A stretch of 64,000 nt of DNA from Paenibacillus puerhi (GCF_009846885.1 NZ_WUWM01000019.1:1-64000); one strand, 5' to 3'; shown: positions 24,388 through 33,992, counted from the first letter of the stretch. Translations and numbers: made by a program. Notes: a model not told the origin generated them from the sequence alone.

Positions 24388-24493
24388 GAGGTATCCCCTT
24401 TCTGTTGAAGCGTAAGCTAGGATTAATCCTTCATACGAAGAACGGGCCGTCTTAGTTTCGTTAAGTTCGTTGAAGTATAGTCGCCCGAACGGC

Positions 24494-24525
24494 CAAAATG
24501 CCGCTTCGTTGGCACGAAGCGGCAT
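24494..24525 (-). terminator. Intrinsic terminator of glgP
   Basis: An 11-bp stem ATGCCGCTTCG/CGAAGCGGCAT is followed on the minus strand by TTTTGG. Confidence 0.75.
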
Positions 24526-24537
24526 CCCGCGTGTTCT

Positions 24538-27144
24538 TTAGTAAGTTTTGACAAGCGGAAGCTCGAAGCTGGTGGCGAAGCTGGGACTCACCGGATGAAC
24601 TCGTATGCTGAAGTGGGCGCCATGCCGCAGATGCGAAGGGATGCTCGCCCGGTACATAAACAGCCCTTCGCCAAGCTGCCTCGCAGGCTCCATCGGAACG
24701 ACAACCTGCTGCCAGCCTCCGGCAGACTCCTCGTAGTACACCAGTTCAACCGCCGTATCCTGATACCAGATCGGACCGAACTGAACGGTCGCCGTGGCTT
24801 CCTTAAGCTCTGCAGGGCTTTGTGCCTGCTTGCTGCCCGAGAGGGCATCATTTACTTCAATAACGCGGAGGTGATGCCAGTTGTCGAGCATAAACTTTTT
24901 ATAATCCGCTACCTTTCTTGCCTCTTCATACGAATTGGAAACAAAGCGCTGCGTCCTGATCAGGGAGGGCACATAAGCATGGGCGGTATAATCCGTTACC
25001 ATCCTGTCCGTATTGTACACCGGGGCCAGGGTCCGGATCGAACGCTTCATTCTCTCTACCCATTGAGTGGGCAGCGTACCCTGATTGTAATACAAAGGAA
25101 TGATCTCGTTCTCCAGCAGCCGGTAGATGGATTCGATATTTTGACGCTCTTGAGTTTCCCAGTCGGCATCCGTGTCCGAATCGATGCTCCATCCATTGCT
25201 GCCGTCATAGCCCTCCTCCCACCAGCCGTCCAGCACGCTAAAATTAATGACGCCGTTCATGGCGGCCTTCTGTCCGCTCGTTCCGCTGGCTTCGTAGGGA
25301 CGCCGCGGGTTATTGAGCCATATATCCACACCCTGCAAGAGCGCACGCGCCAAATTCATATCGTAATTTTCAAGTAGTATCACTTTTCCCTTGAACCGAT
25401 CCAGCTGGGAAATTTTATGAATTTCGCGTATCATCGCCTGCCCGGGACGGTCGGCCGGATGAGCTTTGCCTGCGAATACAAACTGAACGGGCCGTTCGGG
25501 ATCGTTGACCAGTCTGTCGAGCCGCGACAGATCGCTGAAGATGAGATTTGCCCGTTTGTAGGTAGCAAAGCGTCTGGCAAAACCGATCGTCAAGGTATGC
25601 TTCGATAAGCAGCTGCGGGCGCTCTCTATCTGCTCTTCAGGAAGCCCGTTACGGCGACGCTGCTCGGCCAGGTTGGTCCGTGCCAGACGAATCATCGTTT
25701 CCTTGAGCTCCTCATGCACCTTCCATAACGATTCGTTCGGAATCAGCTCAACCGCCTTCCATACATCCCGATTGGTTTGACGCTGATTCCATTTGCCCGG
25801 AAGAAACCGGTCGAAGAGCTCTTTGAGCTGCGGGGCGAGCCAGGTGTTGAGATGGACGCCATTGGTGATGTGTCCGATCGGGACCTCCCGTGCATCGATA
25901 TTGCCGTGAAAGCGGCGGAACATCTCACGGGACACGGAGCCATGGAGCTTGCTGACCCCATTGCGGAGGGAGGAAGTATTCAAGGCCAGATAAGTCATAT
26001 TGAACAGCCGCTTCTGCTCGTCGAATCCAAGGCTGGTCAACGCGTGACGCAAGGCAGGATAGTCGGCGAACAGCTTGGCAAAGTAATAGTCGAACATGTC
26101 GAGAGGGAAGGCGTCATGACCTGCCGCTACTGGCGTATGCGTCGTAAAAATCGTACTGGCGCGGACAACCTCGAGCGCGACATGGAAAGGGAGTCCTCTG
26201 TCGATCTGCTCCCTCAATCGTTCGAATGACAGGAAGGCTGCATGTCCTTCATTGATATGATAGGCGCCGGTGGGGATATTCAGCGCCCGCAGCGCCCGCA
26301 CGCCCCCTACCCCGAGCAAAATCTCCTGTGCGATGCGGACGTCCTGCGTGCCCCCGTACAGCTGCGCGGTCAGCTCGCGGTCCCAAGGACTGTTTGCCTC
26401 CAGATCCGCATCGAGCAGCAGGACCCGGATACGTCCGATCTGGGCCTGCCAAACCTTCAGATGGACGGTTCGTTCTCCCACCGCTACCGTGACATGCAGC
26501 TCTTCGGCTGCAGGGACGGCAGGGGTGTCTGGCGCGGGTGCGTCTGCATCAGTGGACTGTACGCTTGCTTGCGCAGCTGTAGCCGTAGCCGTTACAGGTC
26601 GAATCGGCAGCTTTCCGAAGTCATAGACGACATGTTCGGCCAGTTGATGGCCCTGAGCATCCAGCTTCTGATTGAAGTAGCCCTTCTTGTATAACAAGCC
26701 GACTCCAATCAAGGGAACGCCGAGGTCGCTGGCGGATTTGCAGTGATCGCCGGCAAGGACGCCTAGTCCGCCCGAATAGATGGGCAAGGATTCATGGAAG
26801 CCAAATTCCGCGGAAAAGTAAGCAATGGCCTGCCCGGTATGCTGGGGGTAATGCTGGACAAACCAGGCCGGGGCATTCATATAGTCGTCAAACTGCTTGA
26901 ACAAGGCGTCATATCGCTTCAGGAACGACTCGTCGGCTGCAAGTCTTTCCCATGTATCCGCGGACACCTCGGTTAACAGCTGAACGGGATTGTGGCGAGA
27001 CAAGTGCCACAGCTCGGCATCGATATCGGCGAACAGCGCTTTGGCGCCATCATTCCAACTGAACCATAGATTGTAGGCAAGCTCAGGAAGTCTTGCAAGA
27101 GCGGCAGGCAGTTGAACGGATGATGCCGGGAACAACGTGGACAT
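24538..27144 (-). CDS. glgP: Alpha-glucan (glycogen/maltodextrin) phosphorylase
   Basis: This 868-aa GT35 phosphorylase releases glucose-1-phosphate from alpha-1,4-glucans. The N-terminal domain (LPELAYNLWFSWN) places it in the short archaeal/Thermotoga-like AgpA class. The core has YFSAEFGFHESLPIYSGGLGVLAGDH, NEGHAAF, THTPVAAGHD, KRANLIF and the pyridoxal-phosphate lysine in EASGTSGQKAAMNG near residue 620. Residues of about 185-220 are an Ala/Pro/Asp-rich insert (SVQSTDADAPAPDTP) that breaks an otherwise conserved region. The ATG at 27144 follows GAGGTGA. It is a single gene: no other glycogen gene is nearby. Confidence 0.93.
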   Translation of the reverse strand: MSTLFPASSVQLPAALARLPELAYNLWFSWNDGAKALFADIDAELWHLSRHNPVQLLTEVSADTWERLAADESFLKRYDALFKQFDDYMNAPAWFVQHYPQHTGQAIAYFSAEFGFHESLPIYSGGLGVLAGDHCKSASDLGVPLIGVGLLYKKGYFNQKLDAQGHQLAEHVVYDFGKLPIRPVTATATAAQASVQSTDADAPAPDTPAVPAAEELHVTVAVGERTVHLKVWQAQIGRIRVLLLDADLEANSPWDRELTAQLYGGTQDVRIAQEILLGVGGVRALRALNIPTGAYHINEGHAAFLSFERLREQIDRGLPFHVALEVVRASTIFTTHTPVAAGHDAFPLDMFDYYFAKLFADYPALRHALTSLGFDEQKRLFNMTYLALNTSSLRNGVSKLHGSVSREMFRRFHGNIDAREVPIGHITNGVHLNTWLAPQLKELFDRFLPGKWNQRQTNRDVWKAVELIPNESLWKVHEELKETMIRLARTNLAEQRRRNGLPEEQIESARSCLSKHTLTIGFARRFATYKRANLIFSDLSRLDRLVNDPERPVQFVFAGKAHPADRPGQAMIREIHKISQLDRFKGKVILLENYDMNLARALLQGVDIWLNNPRRPYEASGTSGQKAAMNGVINFSVLDGWWEEGYDGSNGWSIDSDTDADWETQERQNIESIYRLLENEIIPLYYNQGTLPTQWVERMKRSIRTLAPVYNTDRMVTDYTAHAYVPSLIRTQRFVSNSYEEARKVADYKKFMLDNWHHLRVIEVNDALSGSKQAQSPAELKEATATVQFGPIWYQDTAVELVYYEESAGGWQQVVVPMEPARQLGEGLFMYRASIPSHLRHGAHFSIRVHPVSPSFATSFELPLVKTY

Positions 27145-27208
27145 GGAGTCACCTCAAGTTAAAGATTTGGTAAAGACGATTTCTCCGGGGCCGTTTTCTG
27201 TTAGTATT

Positions 27209-28459
27209 TTATGAACGAAGGCGGTTCATGCACAGGCGAAGAAAGTAACAGCAAGCGGATAGCAGAAGAAGCACGGCAAGCATGCCGGCCAGAAGCCGGA
27301 ATGATTGCGGCATCGTGTGCTGAACCCAGGCAGCGACTGGCCGCGTCATGTCGATCGCCTGCCAGGAGGCTGGGGAGTTTACCCCGAAGCGGGTGGCCAG
27401 AGGTTCCCACAGCAGGAATACAAGTACAGAGGCGAGCAGCCCGTGGATAAACCGTGCGACGGCAAAAGGAGCGTATCGAAGCGTGGTATGATGCAGCACG
27501 CTGACGATCTGGGCATGCACGGACATACCGCCCCAGGATAGTACCCATGCCGCAGCCGCTACCTGATACACGAGCGGAATGCCTGTAGTGCCGCCGGCTG
27601 CCTTCGCGCCGAGGGTTACCTCGAAGAAGCCGTTTACGACGGCGGGAGCGAGGACGACGGGCATGTTTACGCTATGCAGAAGCGTCTGTACGCCCGCATA
27701 AATATAGGCTAGCGTCCCTGCTGATGACATCACCTCCATAAGGACTGAGAAAAATACGACGAGTCCGCCGATAACAAATGACATCTGAAGCCCCGAGGAG
27801 AGTGCTTGGGTTGTTATAACGCCAAGCGGTCTTCCGTCCTGCAGGCGGGCTTGATGCATGGCCTCGAACGCTTGTTTCCATAGTCCGGCACGGCGAAGAG
27901 GACTGCCGTTTTCCCGGAGCTGCTGCCAGTCATTACCCGCGGAACGCTTGCCGTGAAACCGCATCAGCAAGCCGACGGCCAGGGCTGCTCCATAATGAGC
28001 GGCAGCAAGAATGCCGGCTAACGCTGCGTTGTGGAAAAAGCCTACGGCGACAGCGCCGATCAGGAAGATAGGATCGGAGGAAGTGGTGAAGGCGACCAGG
28101 CGCTCGCCCTCTTCACGGGTCACGAGCCGCTGCTCGTACAGCTGGGCGGTCATTCTGGCCCCCACCGGATAACCCGAAGCGAACCCCAAGGCCATGACAA
28201 AGCCGCCGATTCCCGGTACACGGAACACCGGGCGCATCATCGGATCAAGCAGCATGCCGAAAAAATGAACGATTCCGATCCCCAGCATCAGCTCCGATAT
28301 AACGAAGAACGGGAACAAGGCGGGAAACAGCACATCCCACCAGATCGCTATACCCTTTACTGAGGCATGGAGCGACGCTTCGGGATATACCAGAATCAGG
28401 CAGGCCAGCACAGCCGCTGCCAGTGCGGCCGCCAGCAGCGAGGGGTTTGCGGTTCGCAC
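27209..28459 (-). CDS. ylbJ: Sporulation integral membrane protein YlbJ
   Basis: This 416-aa protein has about eight hydrophobic segments, with the Gate-type pattern LFPALFPFFVISELMLGIG, GFASGYPVGARMTAQLYE, FTTSSDPIFLIGAVAVGFF and VNGFFEVTLG typical of YlbJ. Bacillus subtilis YlbJ (408 aa) is a mother-cell protein needed for spore cortex formation. The start is GTG 28459, with AAAGGAAG 8 bases upstream. The open frame goes further upstream, but without a ribosome-binding site. It lies upstream of and on the same strand as glgP, 64 bases apart. Confidence 0.9.
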   Translation of the reverse strand: MRTANPSLLAAALAAAVLACLILVYPEASLHASVKGIAIWWDVLFPALFPFFVISELMLGIGIVHFFGMLLDPMMRPVFRVPGIGGFVMALGFASGYPVGARMTAQLYEQRLVTREEGERLVAFTTSSDPIFLIGAVAVGFFHNAALAGILAAAHYGAALAVGLLMRFHGKRSAGNDWQQLRENGSPLRRAGLWKQAFEAMHQARLQDGRPLGVITTQALSSGLQMSFVIGGLVVFFSVLMEVMSSAGTLAYIYAGVQTLLHSVNMPVVLAPAVVNGFFEVTLGAKAAGGTTGIPLVYQVAAAAWVLSWGGMSVHAQIVSVLHHTTLRYAPFAVARFIHGLLASVLVFLLWEPLATRFGVNSPASWQAIDMTRPVAAWVQHTMPQSFRLLAGMLAVLLLLSACCYFLRLCMNRLRS

Positions 28460-28581
28460 CCGGATCACTTCCTTTCCATAAAAAAAGCCTGTCTCTCTGG
28501 TATATGACGGCCCGCTCGGAGACATGCTTGTACAAGGAGCCGCAGGGGCAGCCAAAAATATTGGGAAGGCTTACAAAAGTG

Positions 28582-28610
28582 CTGAAAGTTTGGTCGTTTT
28601 ATGGTACAAT
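28582..28610 (+). promoter_or_regulatory. Sigma-A promoter of the small membrane peptide gene
   Basis: CTGAAA at 28582-28587 and TACAAT at 28605-28610 are 17 bases apart, with an extended TGG before the -10. Confidence 0.65.
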
Positions 28611-28640
28611 GGCACTAATATGAGAATGGGAGTGATCCTT

Positions 28641-28730
28641 ATGATGGGTGTTGTTGCTGGAATTCTCGTATGCGCATTCGTTTATGTCATAAGGGAAAAT
28701 CTGATGACCTCAGGTGAAGAAGACGTATAG
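28641..28730 (+). CDS. Small single-pass membrane peptide
   Basis: A 29-aa frame (MMGVVAGILVCAF, then VYVIRENLM and an acidic tail) has one membrane helix. ATG 28641 follows GGGAGTGAT; in-frame ATGs at 28620 and 28626 lie too near the predicted transcription start. A promoter at 28582-28610 and a terminator at 28784-28815 enclose this frame only, which supports a real transcript. The function is unknown. Confidence 0.5.
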   Translation: MMGVVAGILVCAFVYVIRENLMTSGEEDV

Positions 28731-28783
28731 CTGAAGCGGAGCGAGAAGGCAATCATACTCCGCGGAGATTGGGGATCGGTCAC

Positions 28784-28815
28784 GATGCTAAGGCTTATGC
28801 GTTAGCATCTTTTTT
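28784..28815 (+). terminator. Intrinsic terminator after the small peptide gene
   Basis: An 8-bp stem GATGCTAA/TTAGCATC is followed by TTTTTTG. Confidence 0.8.
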
Positions 28816-28834
28816 GTTAAGGAGCTGAGTGGCG

Positions 28835-29224
28835 ATGTCAGAGGAAGCGAAGGACCACCAGAAGACTTTCTATGAAGCTCTAGGCGGAGCGGAAGGCATC
28901 CGCCGCCTTGTAGAAAGCTTCTATCCCAAGGTGCAGGCACATCCGCTCTTGGGACCGCTGTTTCCAGCGGATATTACGCCTGTCATGGATAAGCAGTACA
29001 TGTTTTTAAGCCAGTTCTTCGGTGGCCCGGCCTTGTTCTCGGAGCACCATGGCCATCCGATGATGCGGGCCAGGCATCTGCCGTTCCCGATCACGGAGGA
29101 GCGGGCCAAGGCGTGGCTTGGATGCATGGCTCAGGCTCTGGAAGAGGTCGGTTTGGAGCGCAGTTTGCAGCTGGCCGCATTGGAACGTCTGAAGGGTCCG
29201 GCATATCATTTTATCAACAGCTAG
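28835..29224 (+). CDS. Truncated hemoglobin, group II
   Basis: This 129-aa globin is of the group II (TrHbO) type: FYEALGGAEGIRRLVESFYPKV, then HPLLGPLFPADI, KQYMFLSQFFGGP, the proximal-His region RARHLPFPITEERAKAWLGCM. The Trp near the G-helix (AWLGCM) is also typical. It binds oxygen or NO at heme; the physiological role in Bacillales is not settled. ATG 28835 is 10 bases from AAGGAG; a GTG at 28829 is possible but too close. In Bacillus subtilis the homologue is yjbI. Confidence 0.92.
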   Translation: MSEEAKDHQKTFYEALGGAEGIRRLVESFYPKVQAHPLLGPLFPADITPVMDKQYMFLSQFFGGPALFSEHHGHPMMRARHLPFPITEERAKAWLGCMAQALEEVGLERSLQLAALERLKGPAYHFINS

Positions 29225-29251
29225 GGATTCATTAGCAGAAGGAAGGTACGC

Positions 29252-29950
29252 GTGGTAGAACCGTTATTTCAGGCCAAGGTGAAGTGTCCGCAGTGCGAAG
29301 GCGAATTTAAATCCTCCCGGGTCCGGCCGAGCTTCAAAAAACCGGTGAAATCGGACACGGATTTTTGTCTGCATTACAAGGATGTAAACCCGGATTATTA
29401 CGTGGTCCGGATTTGCCCGTCCTGCGGCTTCGCTGGCACGGAGAACTCGAAGGATAAACTGACTCCTCCCCAGATGAAGATATTTCAGGAGAAGATCGGA
29501 GCCCAGTGGACGTATAAGGATTTCGGTGGAGAGCGTCGCTGGGAGGACGCGTTGTACGCCTACAAGCTGGCGCTTGTTTGTGCGCAGACGGTCAATGAAA
29601 AGGCAAGGCTGACAGCCGGCCTGCTGCATCAGATCGCCTGGCTGTACAGAAGCAAAGGGGACGCGGAACAGGAAATGCGGTTCCTTCAGTATGCGCTGGA
29701 GGAATACATACGCGCCTTTGAGACGGAAGCCGGCGAGATGAACAATGCCAGGCTGATGTACCTGATCGGGGAGCTTCATCGGCGGCTGAGCCAGTTCAAC
29801 GAAGCGGTCAAATGGTTTTCCCGCGTGGTCAATGACAAAAGCATTATGGATGCGGGGATGATCCGGGCATGCCGCGAGCAGTGGCAGGCCGTTCGAGAAG
29901 AAATGGAGGAGCGGAAGCTCCAGTTAAGCGAGGACGCTTCGAATATCTAG
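29252..29950 (+). CDS. DUF2225 protein with zinc ribbon and TPR-like repeats
   Basis: A 232-aa protein. The N-terminus is a zinc-binding unit (CPQCEGEF and CPSCGFAG, residues about 12-62). It is followed by helical TPR-like repeats (WEDALYAYKLALVCAQ, KARLTAGLLHQIAWLYRSKGD, ARLMYLIGELHRRLSQFNEAVKWFSRVV). This is the DUF2225 family common in Firmicutes; its function is unknown. GTG 29252 has AAGGAAGG 6 bases upstream and follows the globin gene by 27 bases. Confidence 0.88.
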   Translation: MVEPLFQAKVKCPQCEGEFKSSRVRPSFKKPVKSDTDFCLHYKDVNPDYYVVRICPSCGFAGTENSKDKLTPPQMKIFQEKIGAQWTYKDFGGERRWEDALYAYKLALVCAQTVNEKARLTAGLLHQIAWLYRSKGDAEQEMRFLQYALEEYIRAFETEAGEMNNARLMYLIGELHRRLSQFNEAVKWFSRVVNDKSIMDAGMIRACREQWQAVREEMEERKLQLSEDASNI

Positions 29951-29970
29951 GGCGGACTTGCTTGACGACA

Positions 29971-30022
29971 AAAAAATGCTTAAAGCGGCTCGCCTGACGA
30001 GCAGCGCTTTAAGCATTTTTTG
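29971..30022. terminator. Bidirectional terminator between DUF2225 and the 80-aa protein gene
   Basis: A long stem AATGCTTAAAGCG/CGCTTTAAGCATT has A6 on the left and T6 on the right, so it ends transcription from both sides. Confidence 0.85.
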
Positions 30023-30039
30023 TTGCAGTCCGTGCCCGT

Positions 30040-30282
30040 CTACCTGGCGCTGCGGCGCAGCGGCCGGTTCGCAAGCAGATAATCCGCATCTGCCTCTACG
30101 AGCGTCAATCTGTTGCGGCAGCAAGGAAGAACGAGCAGCTTCTTGACGCCGTCCTTAAGCTCGTCCAGCTCCCGTTGACCCAGCGGCAGCAGGATATGCT
30201 CCTGCGAACAGAAGGGGCAGCCTGGAATGTAGAGATCTTGGCCGACGCGGTCATAAGGCCAGGTATGCTCGAAAGGAATCAT
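30040..30282 (-). CDS. Small cysteine-containing protein, unknown
   Basis: An 80-aa protein with CPFC (residues 22-25) and CC (54-55), which could form a metal site. The N-terminus MIPFEHTWPYD and the segment LVLPCCRNRLTLVEADADY suggest a conserved Bacillales family, but I do not recognise it with certainty. The ATG at 30282 follows GGAG and lies 6 bases after the YycC-like gene, so they form an operon. Confidence 0.65.
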   Translation of the reverse strand: MIPFEHTWPYDRVGQDLYIPGCPFCSQEHILLPLGQRELDELKDGVKKLLVLPCCRNRLTLVEADADYLLANRPLRRSAR

Positions 30283-30288
30283 GGCTCG

Positions 30289-30477
30289 TTACTCCGATCC
30301 CGGCTTGCCGGGCGCAGGGTCCGCTTCTGAAGGCTCGCCTTCCGGCTTGGCCTGTGCAAGCTCTGCCAGCTTCTGCAGCAGGATATGCTGGGGCATGTGC
30401 ATCAGATGCTCCAGGGGCACATTTAATTGCTTGGCCAGCTTCTGTGCGGTTTCCGGTGAAATTTGCAAGGGTCTCAT
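30289..30477 (-). CDS. YycC-like small protein
   Basis: A 62-aa protein starting MRPLQISPETAQKLAKQLNV followed by LEHLMHMPQHILLQKLAEL, which recalls the short YycC family of Bacillales; the assignment is from memory of the pattern. The tail is Pro/Glu-rich and variable. ATG 30477 has GGGGAG 8 bases upstream; a GTG at 30486 overlaps that site and is unlikely. The function is unknown. Confidence 0.7.
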   Translation of the reverse strand: MRPLQISPETAQKLAKQLNVPLEHLMHMPQHILLQKLAELAQAKPEGEPSEADPAPGKPGSE

Positions 30478-30653
30478 CGTTTTCACTCCCCATCCGGTAT
30501 GATTTCATTTAACCACAACCCGTACCCGGCTTTCAACCGATTAGCGTACAATCGTATTTGGGGATAAGCTCCGACTATGGTTTAATGGAAGGAGAGTTCA
30601 GCTAGGGTTCCATCTTACAACGGGTTCTTCATGACTAAGGATAGAAGGGTGCG

Positions 30654-32453
30654 ATGTTTCCAATGCAAAGTCCATTGCCTCAAACATGGGATCTGGACAA
30701 GTTTTTCCCGGGCGGAAGCCGGTCGGAATCGTTCGGGAAGTATCTGGTCCAGCTGGAAGAAGATTTGAAGGAGCTGCACGCCCGGCTCAGAGAGCTCAAG
30801 GCTCCACAGACGGCAGGCGAGGCGGATACGCTGCTGCCTGTGATCGATTTGCTGCAGAGGGTCGTGCTTTCTTTGCGGGAGGCAGCCTCCTTCACCGGAT
30901 GCTTGGCGGCGGAGAATCAACATGATAAGGCGGCCGTTATGCTGGGAGGCAGGGTGAAGGCGATCGAAGCGGACTATGCGACAGCTCTGACGCTGTTCGA
31001 CGATTTGCTGACACGCGTCGGTAAGGAAGCTTGGGCGGCACTGCTGGCGAATCCCGAGGTAGCGGACATTACTTATCCTCTGGAGGAACGGCGGGCTTTG
31101 GCTGCCGATAAGCTGCCGCCTGAGCAGGAAGCGCTGATTAATGATCTGGCCATCGACGGGTATCATGGCTGGGGAGAGCTATACAATACGACGGTGAGCA
31201 AGCTCCGGATCTCCTATGAGGAGAAGGACGGCACTGTCAAAGAGCTGTCGGCGGGCCAGGCGGCGAACCGGATGCACAGTCCGGATCGGGAGGTGCGGCA
31301 GAAGCTGTTCCGTCTGTGGGAAGAGAAGTGGGCGGAGCATGCCGACTATTGCGCGGATGCGCTCAATCACCTCGCCGGTTTTCGGCTGAAGCTGTATGAG
31401 CGCCGGGGCTGGCAGGAGCTGCATAAGGAGCCGCTTGCGATCAACCGGATGTCCCAAGAGACGCTGGACGCGATGTGGAGTGTGATTGAAGGCGGCAAGG
31501 ATAGCTTCTTGCGCTATCTGGAACGTAAGGCCAAGCTGCTCGGTGTTCCGAAGCTGAACTGGTACGATGTAGAGGCTCCTGTCGGTGAAGGAAGTCTGAC
31601 ATTCAGCTATGACCAGGGGGCGGCGCTCATCGTCGAGCAGTTCCGCCGATTCAGTCCGAAGATGGCGGACTTTGCCGTCATGGCGTTTGAGAACCGATGG
31701 ATCGAGGCGGAGGATCGCGACGGCAAGCGACCCGGAGGCTTCTGCACGTCGTTTCCGGCCAGCGAGGAAACGCGAATTTTTATGACCTATGCCGGCACGG
31801 CCTCCAATGTGGCCACGCTGGCGCATGAGCTGGGTCATGGCTATCATCAGCATGTGATGAACGATCTCCCCGCTCTCGCTCAGGACTATGCGATGAACGT
31901 GGCGGAGACGGCTTCCACCTTCGCCGAGATGGTAATGGCCGATGCAGCAGTGAAGGCAGCTGCAAGTGAAGCGGAGCGGCTGACCCTGCTGGAGGATAAA
32001 ATCCAGCGCTCGGTGGCCTTCTACATGAATATCCATGCTCGTTTCCTGTTCGAAACCGAGTTTTACGAGGAACGCCGACAGGGCCTCGTCGGCACCGAAC
32101 GGCTCAATGAACTTATGCTAAGCGCGCAGAAGCGGGCATTCCGCGATGCGCTGGGCGAATACCATCCGCATTTTTGGGCGTCCAAGCTGCATTTTTACAT
32201 TACGGAGGTTCCGTTCTACAATTTCCCTTACACGTTCGGCTATATGTTCAGTACAGGGTTATACGCGGAGGCGCTGCAGAGGGGCGAGGCGTTCGAGGAG
32301 CAGTATATTGCCCTGCTTCGGGATACGGGACGCATGACCGTTGAGGAACTGGCCGAGAAGCATCTGGGCGTAGACCTGCGCAAGCCGGATTTCTGGCAGC
32401 GGGCGCTTGATCTGTCCGTCGCCGATGTGGAGGAGTTTTTGCGCTTAACCTAG
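30654..32453 (+). CDS. pepF: M3-family oligoendopeptidase (PepF-like)
   Basis: This 599-aa cytoplasmic zinc metallopeptidase cleaves short peptides. The zinc motif HELGH is in ATLAHELGHGYHQHV (near residues 391-395), with the third ligand Glu in ETASTFAEM about 25 residues later. The C-terminal segment YNFPYTFGYMFSTGLY is typical of the oligoendopeptidase F clade. The protein starts directly with PLPQTWDLDKFFPGG, without a signal peptide. ATG 30654 follows AGAAGGG; ATG 30663 is an alternative. Confidence 0.92.
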   Translation: MFPMQSPLPQTWDLDKFFPGGSRSESFGKYLVQLEEDLKELHARLRELKAPQTAGEADTLLPVIDLLQRVVLSLREAASFTGCLAAENQHDKAAVMLGGRVKAIEADYATALTLFDDLLTRVGKEAWAALLANPEVADITYPLEERRALAADKLPPEQEALINDLAIDGYHGWGELYNTTVSKLRISYEEKDGTVKELSAGQAANRMHSPDREVRQKLFRLWEEKWAEHADYCADALNHLAGFRLKLYERRGWQELHKEPLAINRMSQETLDAMWSVIEGGKDSFLRYLERKAKLLGVPKLNWYDVEAPVGEGSLTFSYDQGAALIVEQFRRFSPKMADFAVMAFENRWIEAEDRDGKRPGGFCTSFPASEETRIFMTYAGTASNVATLAHELGHGYHQHVMNDLPALAQDYAMNVAETASTFAEMVMADAAVKAAASEAERLTLLEDKIQRSVAFYMNIHARFLFETEFYEERRQGLVGTERLNELMLSAQKRAFRDALGEYHPHFWASKLHFYITEVPFYNFPYTFGYMFSTGLYAEALQRGEAFEEQYIALLRDTGRMTVEELAEKHLGVDLRKPDFWQRALDLSVADVEEFLRLT

Positions 32454-32480
32454 GCGGACGGTCTGAGCTATCACATACTA

Positions 32481-32523
32481 ACCCCCAAGAGCTAGCTTGC
32501 ATAGTCTTGGGGGTGTTTCCTTT
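32481..32523 (+). terminator. Intrinsic terminator of pepF
   Basis: A 10-bp stem ACCCCCAAGA/TCTTGGGGGT is followed by GTTTCCTTT. Confidence 0.75.
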
Positions 32524-32541
32524 GGGTTCGGGGCAGCCTTT

Positions 32542-33801
32542 TTACAGCTTGAAAATACTCATGGTCTGTTGAAGCTGAGTAACCAGCCGCGTCATATTCT
32601 CCGATTGGGACACGATCGCCTGTACAGCGGCAATCTGCTCACCCATGGAAGCGGACACTTCCTGAGTACCGGCTGCGGACTGCTCGGTGATAGCGGAGAT
32701 GTTTTCCATGGTTGCGGATATGTGCTGCGCGCTGGAGAGCATCTGCTCGCTTTCCCGGGCGAAGGTAGAGATCTGCTCGGTGATGAAGGATACGCTGCTG
32801 ACGATCTCGGCGAATACAGCTTCCGTCTCCGCGATCAACCTGGTTTGTTCCTGTACAACCTCCTCGTTCTGGGTCATAGAAGCGAGCGCCTGCTTGATGC
32901 CCTCCTCTATACTGAGGACCAGATTGAATACTTCTCGGGTCGAAGTCGTCGATTCCTCCGCCAGCTTCCGGACTTCCTGAGCTACGACGGCGAAGCCCTT
33001 GCCATGCTCTCCTGCGCGCGCCGCTTCAATGGAGGCGTTCAGAGAAAGCAGATTCGTCTGCTCGGCAATATCCGAGATGGAGCGGGTGATCGTGGAGATG
33101 CCATTGGTAAGCTCAGCAAGAGAGTGGATCGTTTGTGACACATTGGCGGTCGCTTCGACGTTTTTGCGGACGCCGTCGCTTTGCGTTTCCACGGATCGCA
33201 GCCCTTTGTTCACAAGTGACAACATCTGGCCCGAACGGGAGTTCATCTCTCGGGTGGAATCCGTATAGTTGGCCACCATCTGCTCGATATCCTTGGTTGC
33301 GGCGGAGACTCCGCTGATTTCCTCGGAGATCTGGTTAGCGCCTGCGGCCAATTCATTGGCGGCGGTAGCGGCATCCTCAAGCACGGCCTTCATGGTCTCG
33401 TTTTTGTTATAGATGTCCCGGCTGGAGTCCGATACTTGGCGGGAAGCCTTCCCGGTCTCGGTCAAAATTTCGCGAAGCTTCTCGGTCATCCGGTTGAAGG
33501 AATTGGCCAGCTCGCCTAGAGCGTCATTGGACTGGATCGCAATCTTTGCAGTGAAATCTCCTTTGGATATGCTAAGTGCCGCTCGCGACATATCGCTGAT
33601 CGGTTCTGTAAGCGCTCTCTCAAGGAAGCTTACAAAGGGGAAGCTCAAGCCGATCATCGCTGCCAGGAAGACGAGGCCCAGTACCATGCCCGATTCGGCT
33701 CGCAAAATAAAGATCAGCAGGGCAATGGAATAAAGGGCAACAATCGAGTAGCAGCCGATCTGCAGCTTGGATTTGAACGATAATCCGGAAAACCAGTTCA
33801 T
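32542..33801 (-). CDS. Methyl-accepting chemotaxis protein without sensor domain
   Basis: This 419-aa chemoreceptor has two close membrane helices (residues about 12-35 and 37-62), a HAMP domain ([18 protein letters not shown]) and a long signalling coiled coil. The hairpin tip reads [35 protein letters not shown]. It lacks the usual large extracytoplasmic sensor, so the signal must come through the membrane part or from the cytoplasm. ATG 33801 has AAGGGG 9 bases upstream; a TTG six codons earlier is less likely. Confidence 0.93.
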   Translation of the reverse strand: MNWFSGLSFKSKLQIGCYSIVALYSIALLIFILRAESGMVLGLVFLAAMIGLSFPFVSFLERALTEPISDMSRAALSISKGDFTAKIAIQSNDALGELANSFNRMTEKLREILTETGKASRQVSDSSRDIYNKNETMKAVLEDAATAANELAAGANQISEEISGVSAATKDIEQMVANYTDSTREMNSRSGQMLSLVNKGLRSVETQSDGVRKNVEATANVSQTIHSLAELTNGISTITRSISDIAEQTNLLSLNASIEAARAGEHGKGFAVVAQEVRKLAEESTTSTREVFNLVLSIEEGIKQALASMTQNEEVVQEQTRLIAETEAVFAEIVSSVSFITEQISTFARESEQMLSSAQHISATMENISAITEQSAAGTQEVSASMGEQIAAVQAIVSQSENMTRLVTQLQQTMSIFKL

Positions 33802-33963
33802 ACCTAACGACCCCTTCAAAGATGATATAGGATTAACGACTCATTGTTCGGTCTTGGTCCTGTGGGTAATTATACCACTGAATGGAAGTTTTGGTCTATA
33901 TGCTTAGGAAAATAGATGTAATTTTGAAAATAGAAAAAAGTGCCGAAAAAAGTTAATTCTTGT

Positions 33964-33992
33964 TGAATTATTGTAATCGTTGTCTTATAATG
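33964..33992 (+). promoter_or_regulatory. Sigma-A promoter of the gene at 34051
   Basis: TTGAAT at 33964-33969 and a perfect TATAAT at 33987-33992 are 17 bases apart. Confidence 0.78.

Noticed and set aside
24388-24525. 46-codon extension of the zinc-ribbon protein
   Set aside because: It covers the glgP terminator hairpin and lacks a ribosome-binding site; ATG 24387 has AAGGGGAT.
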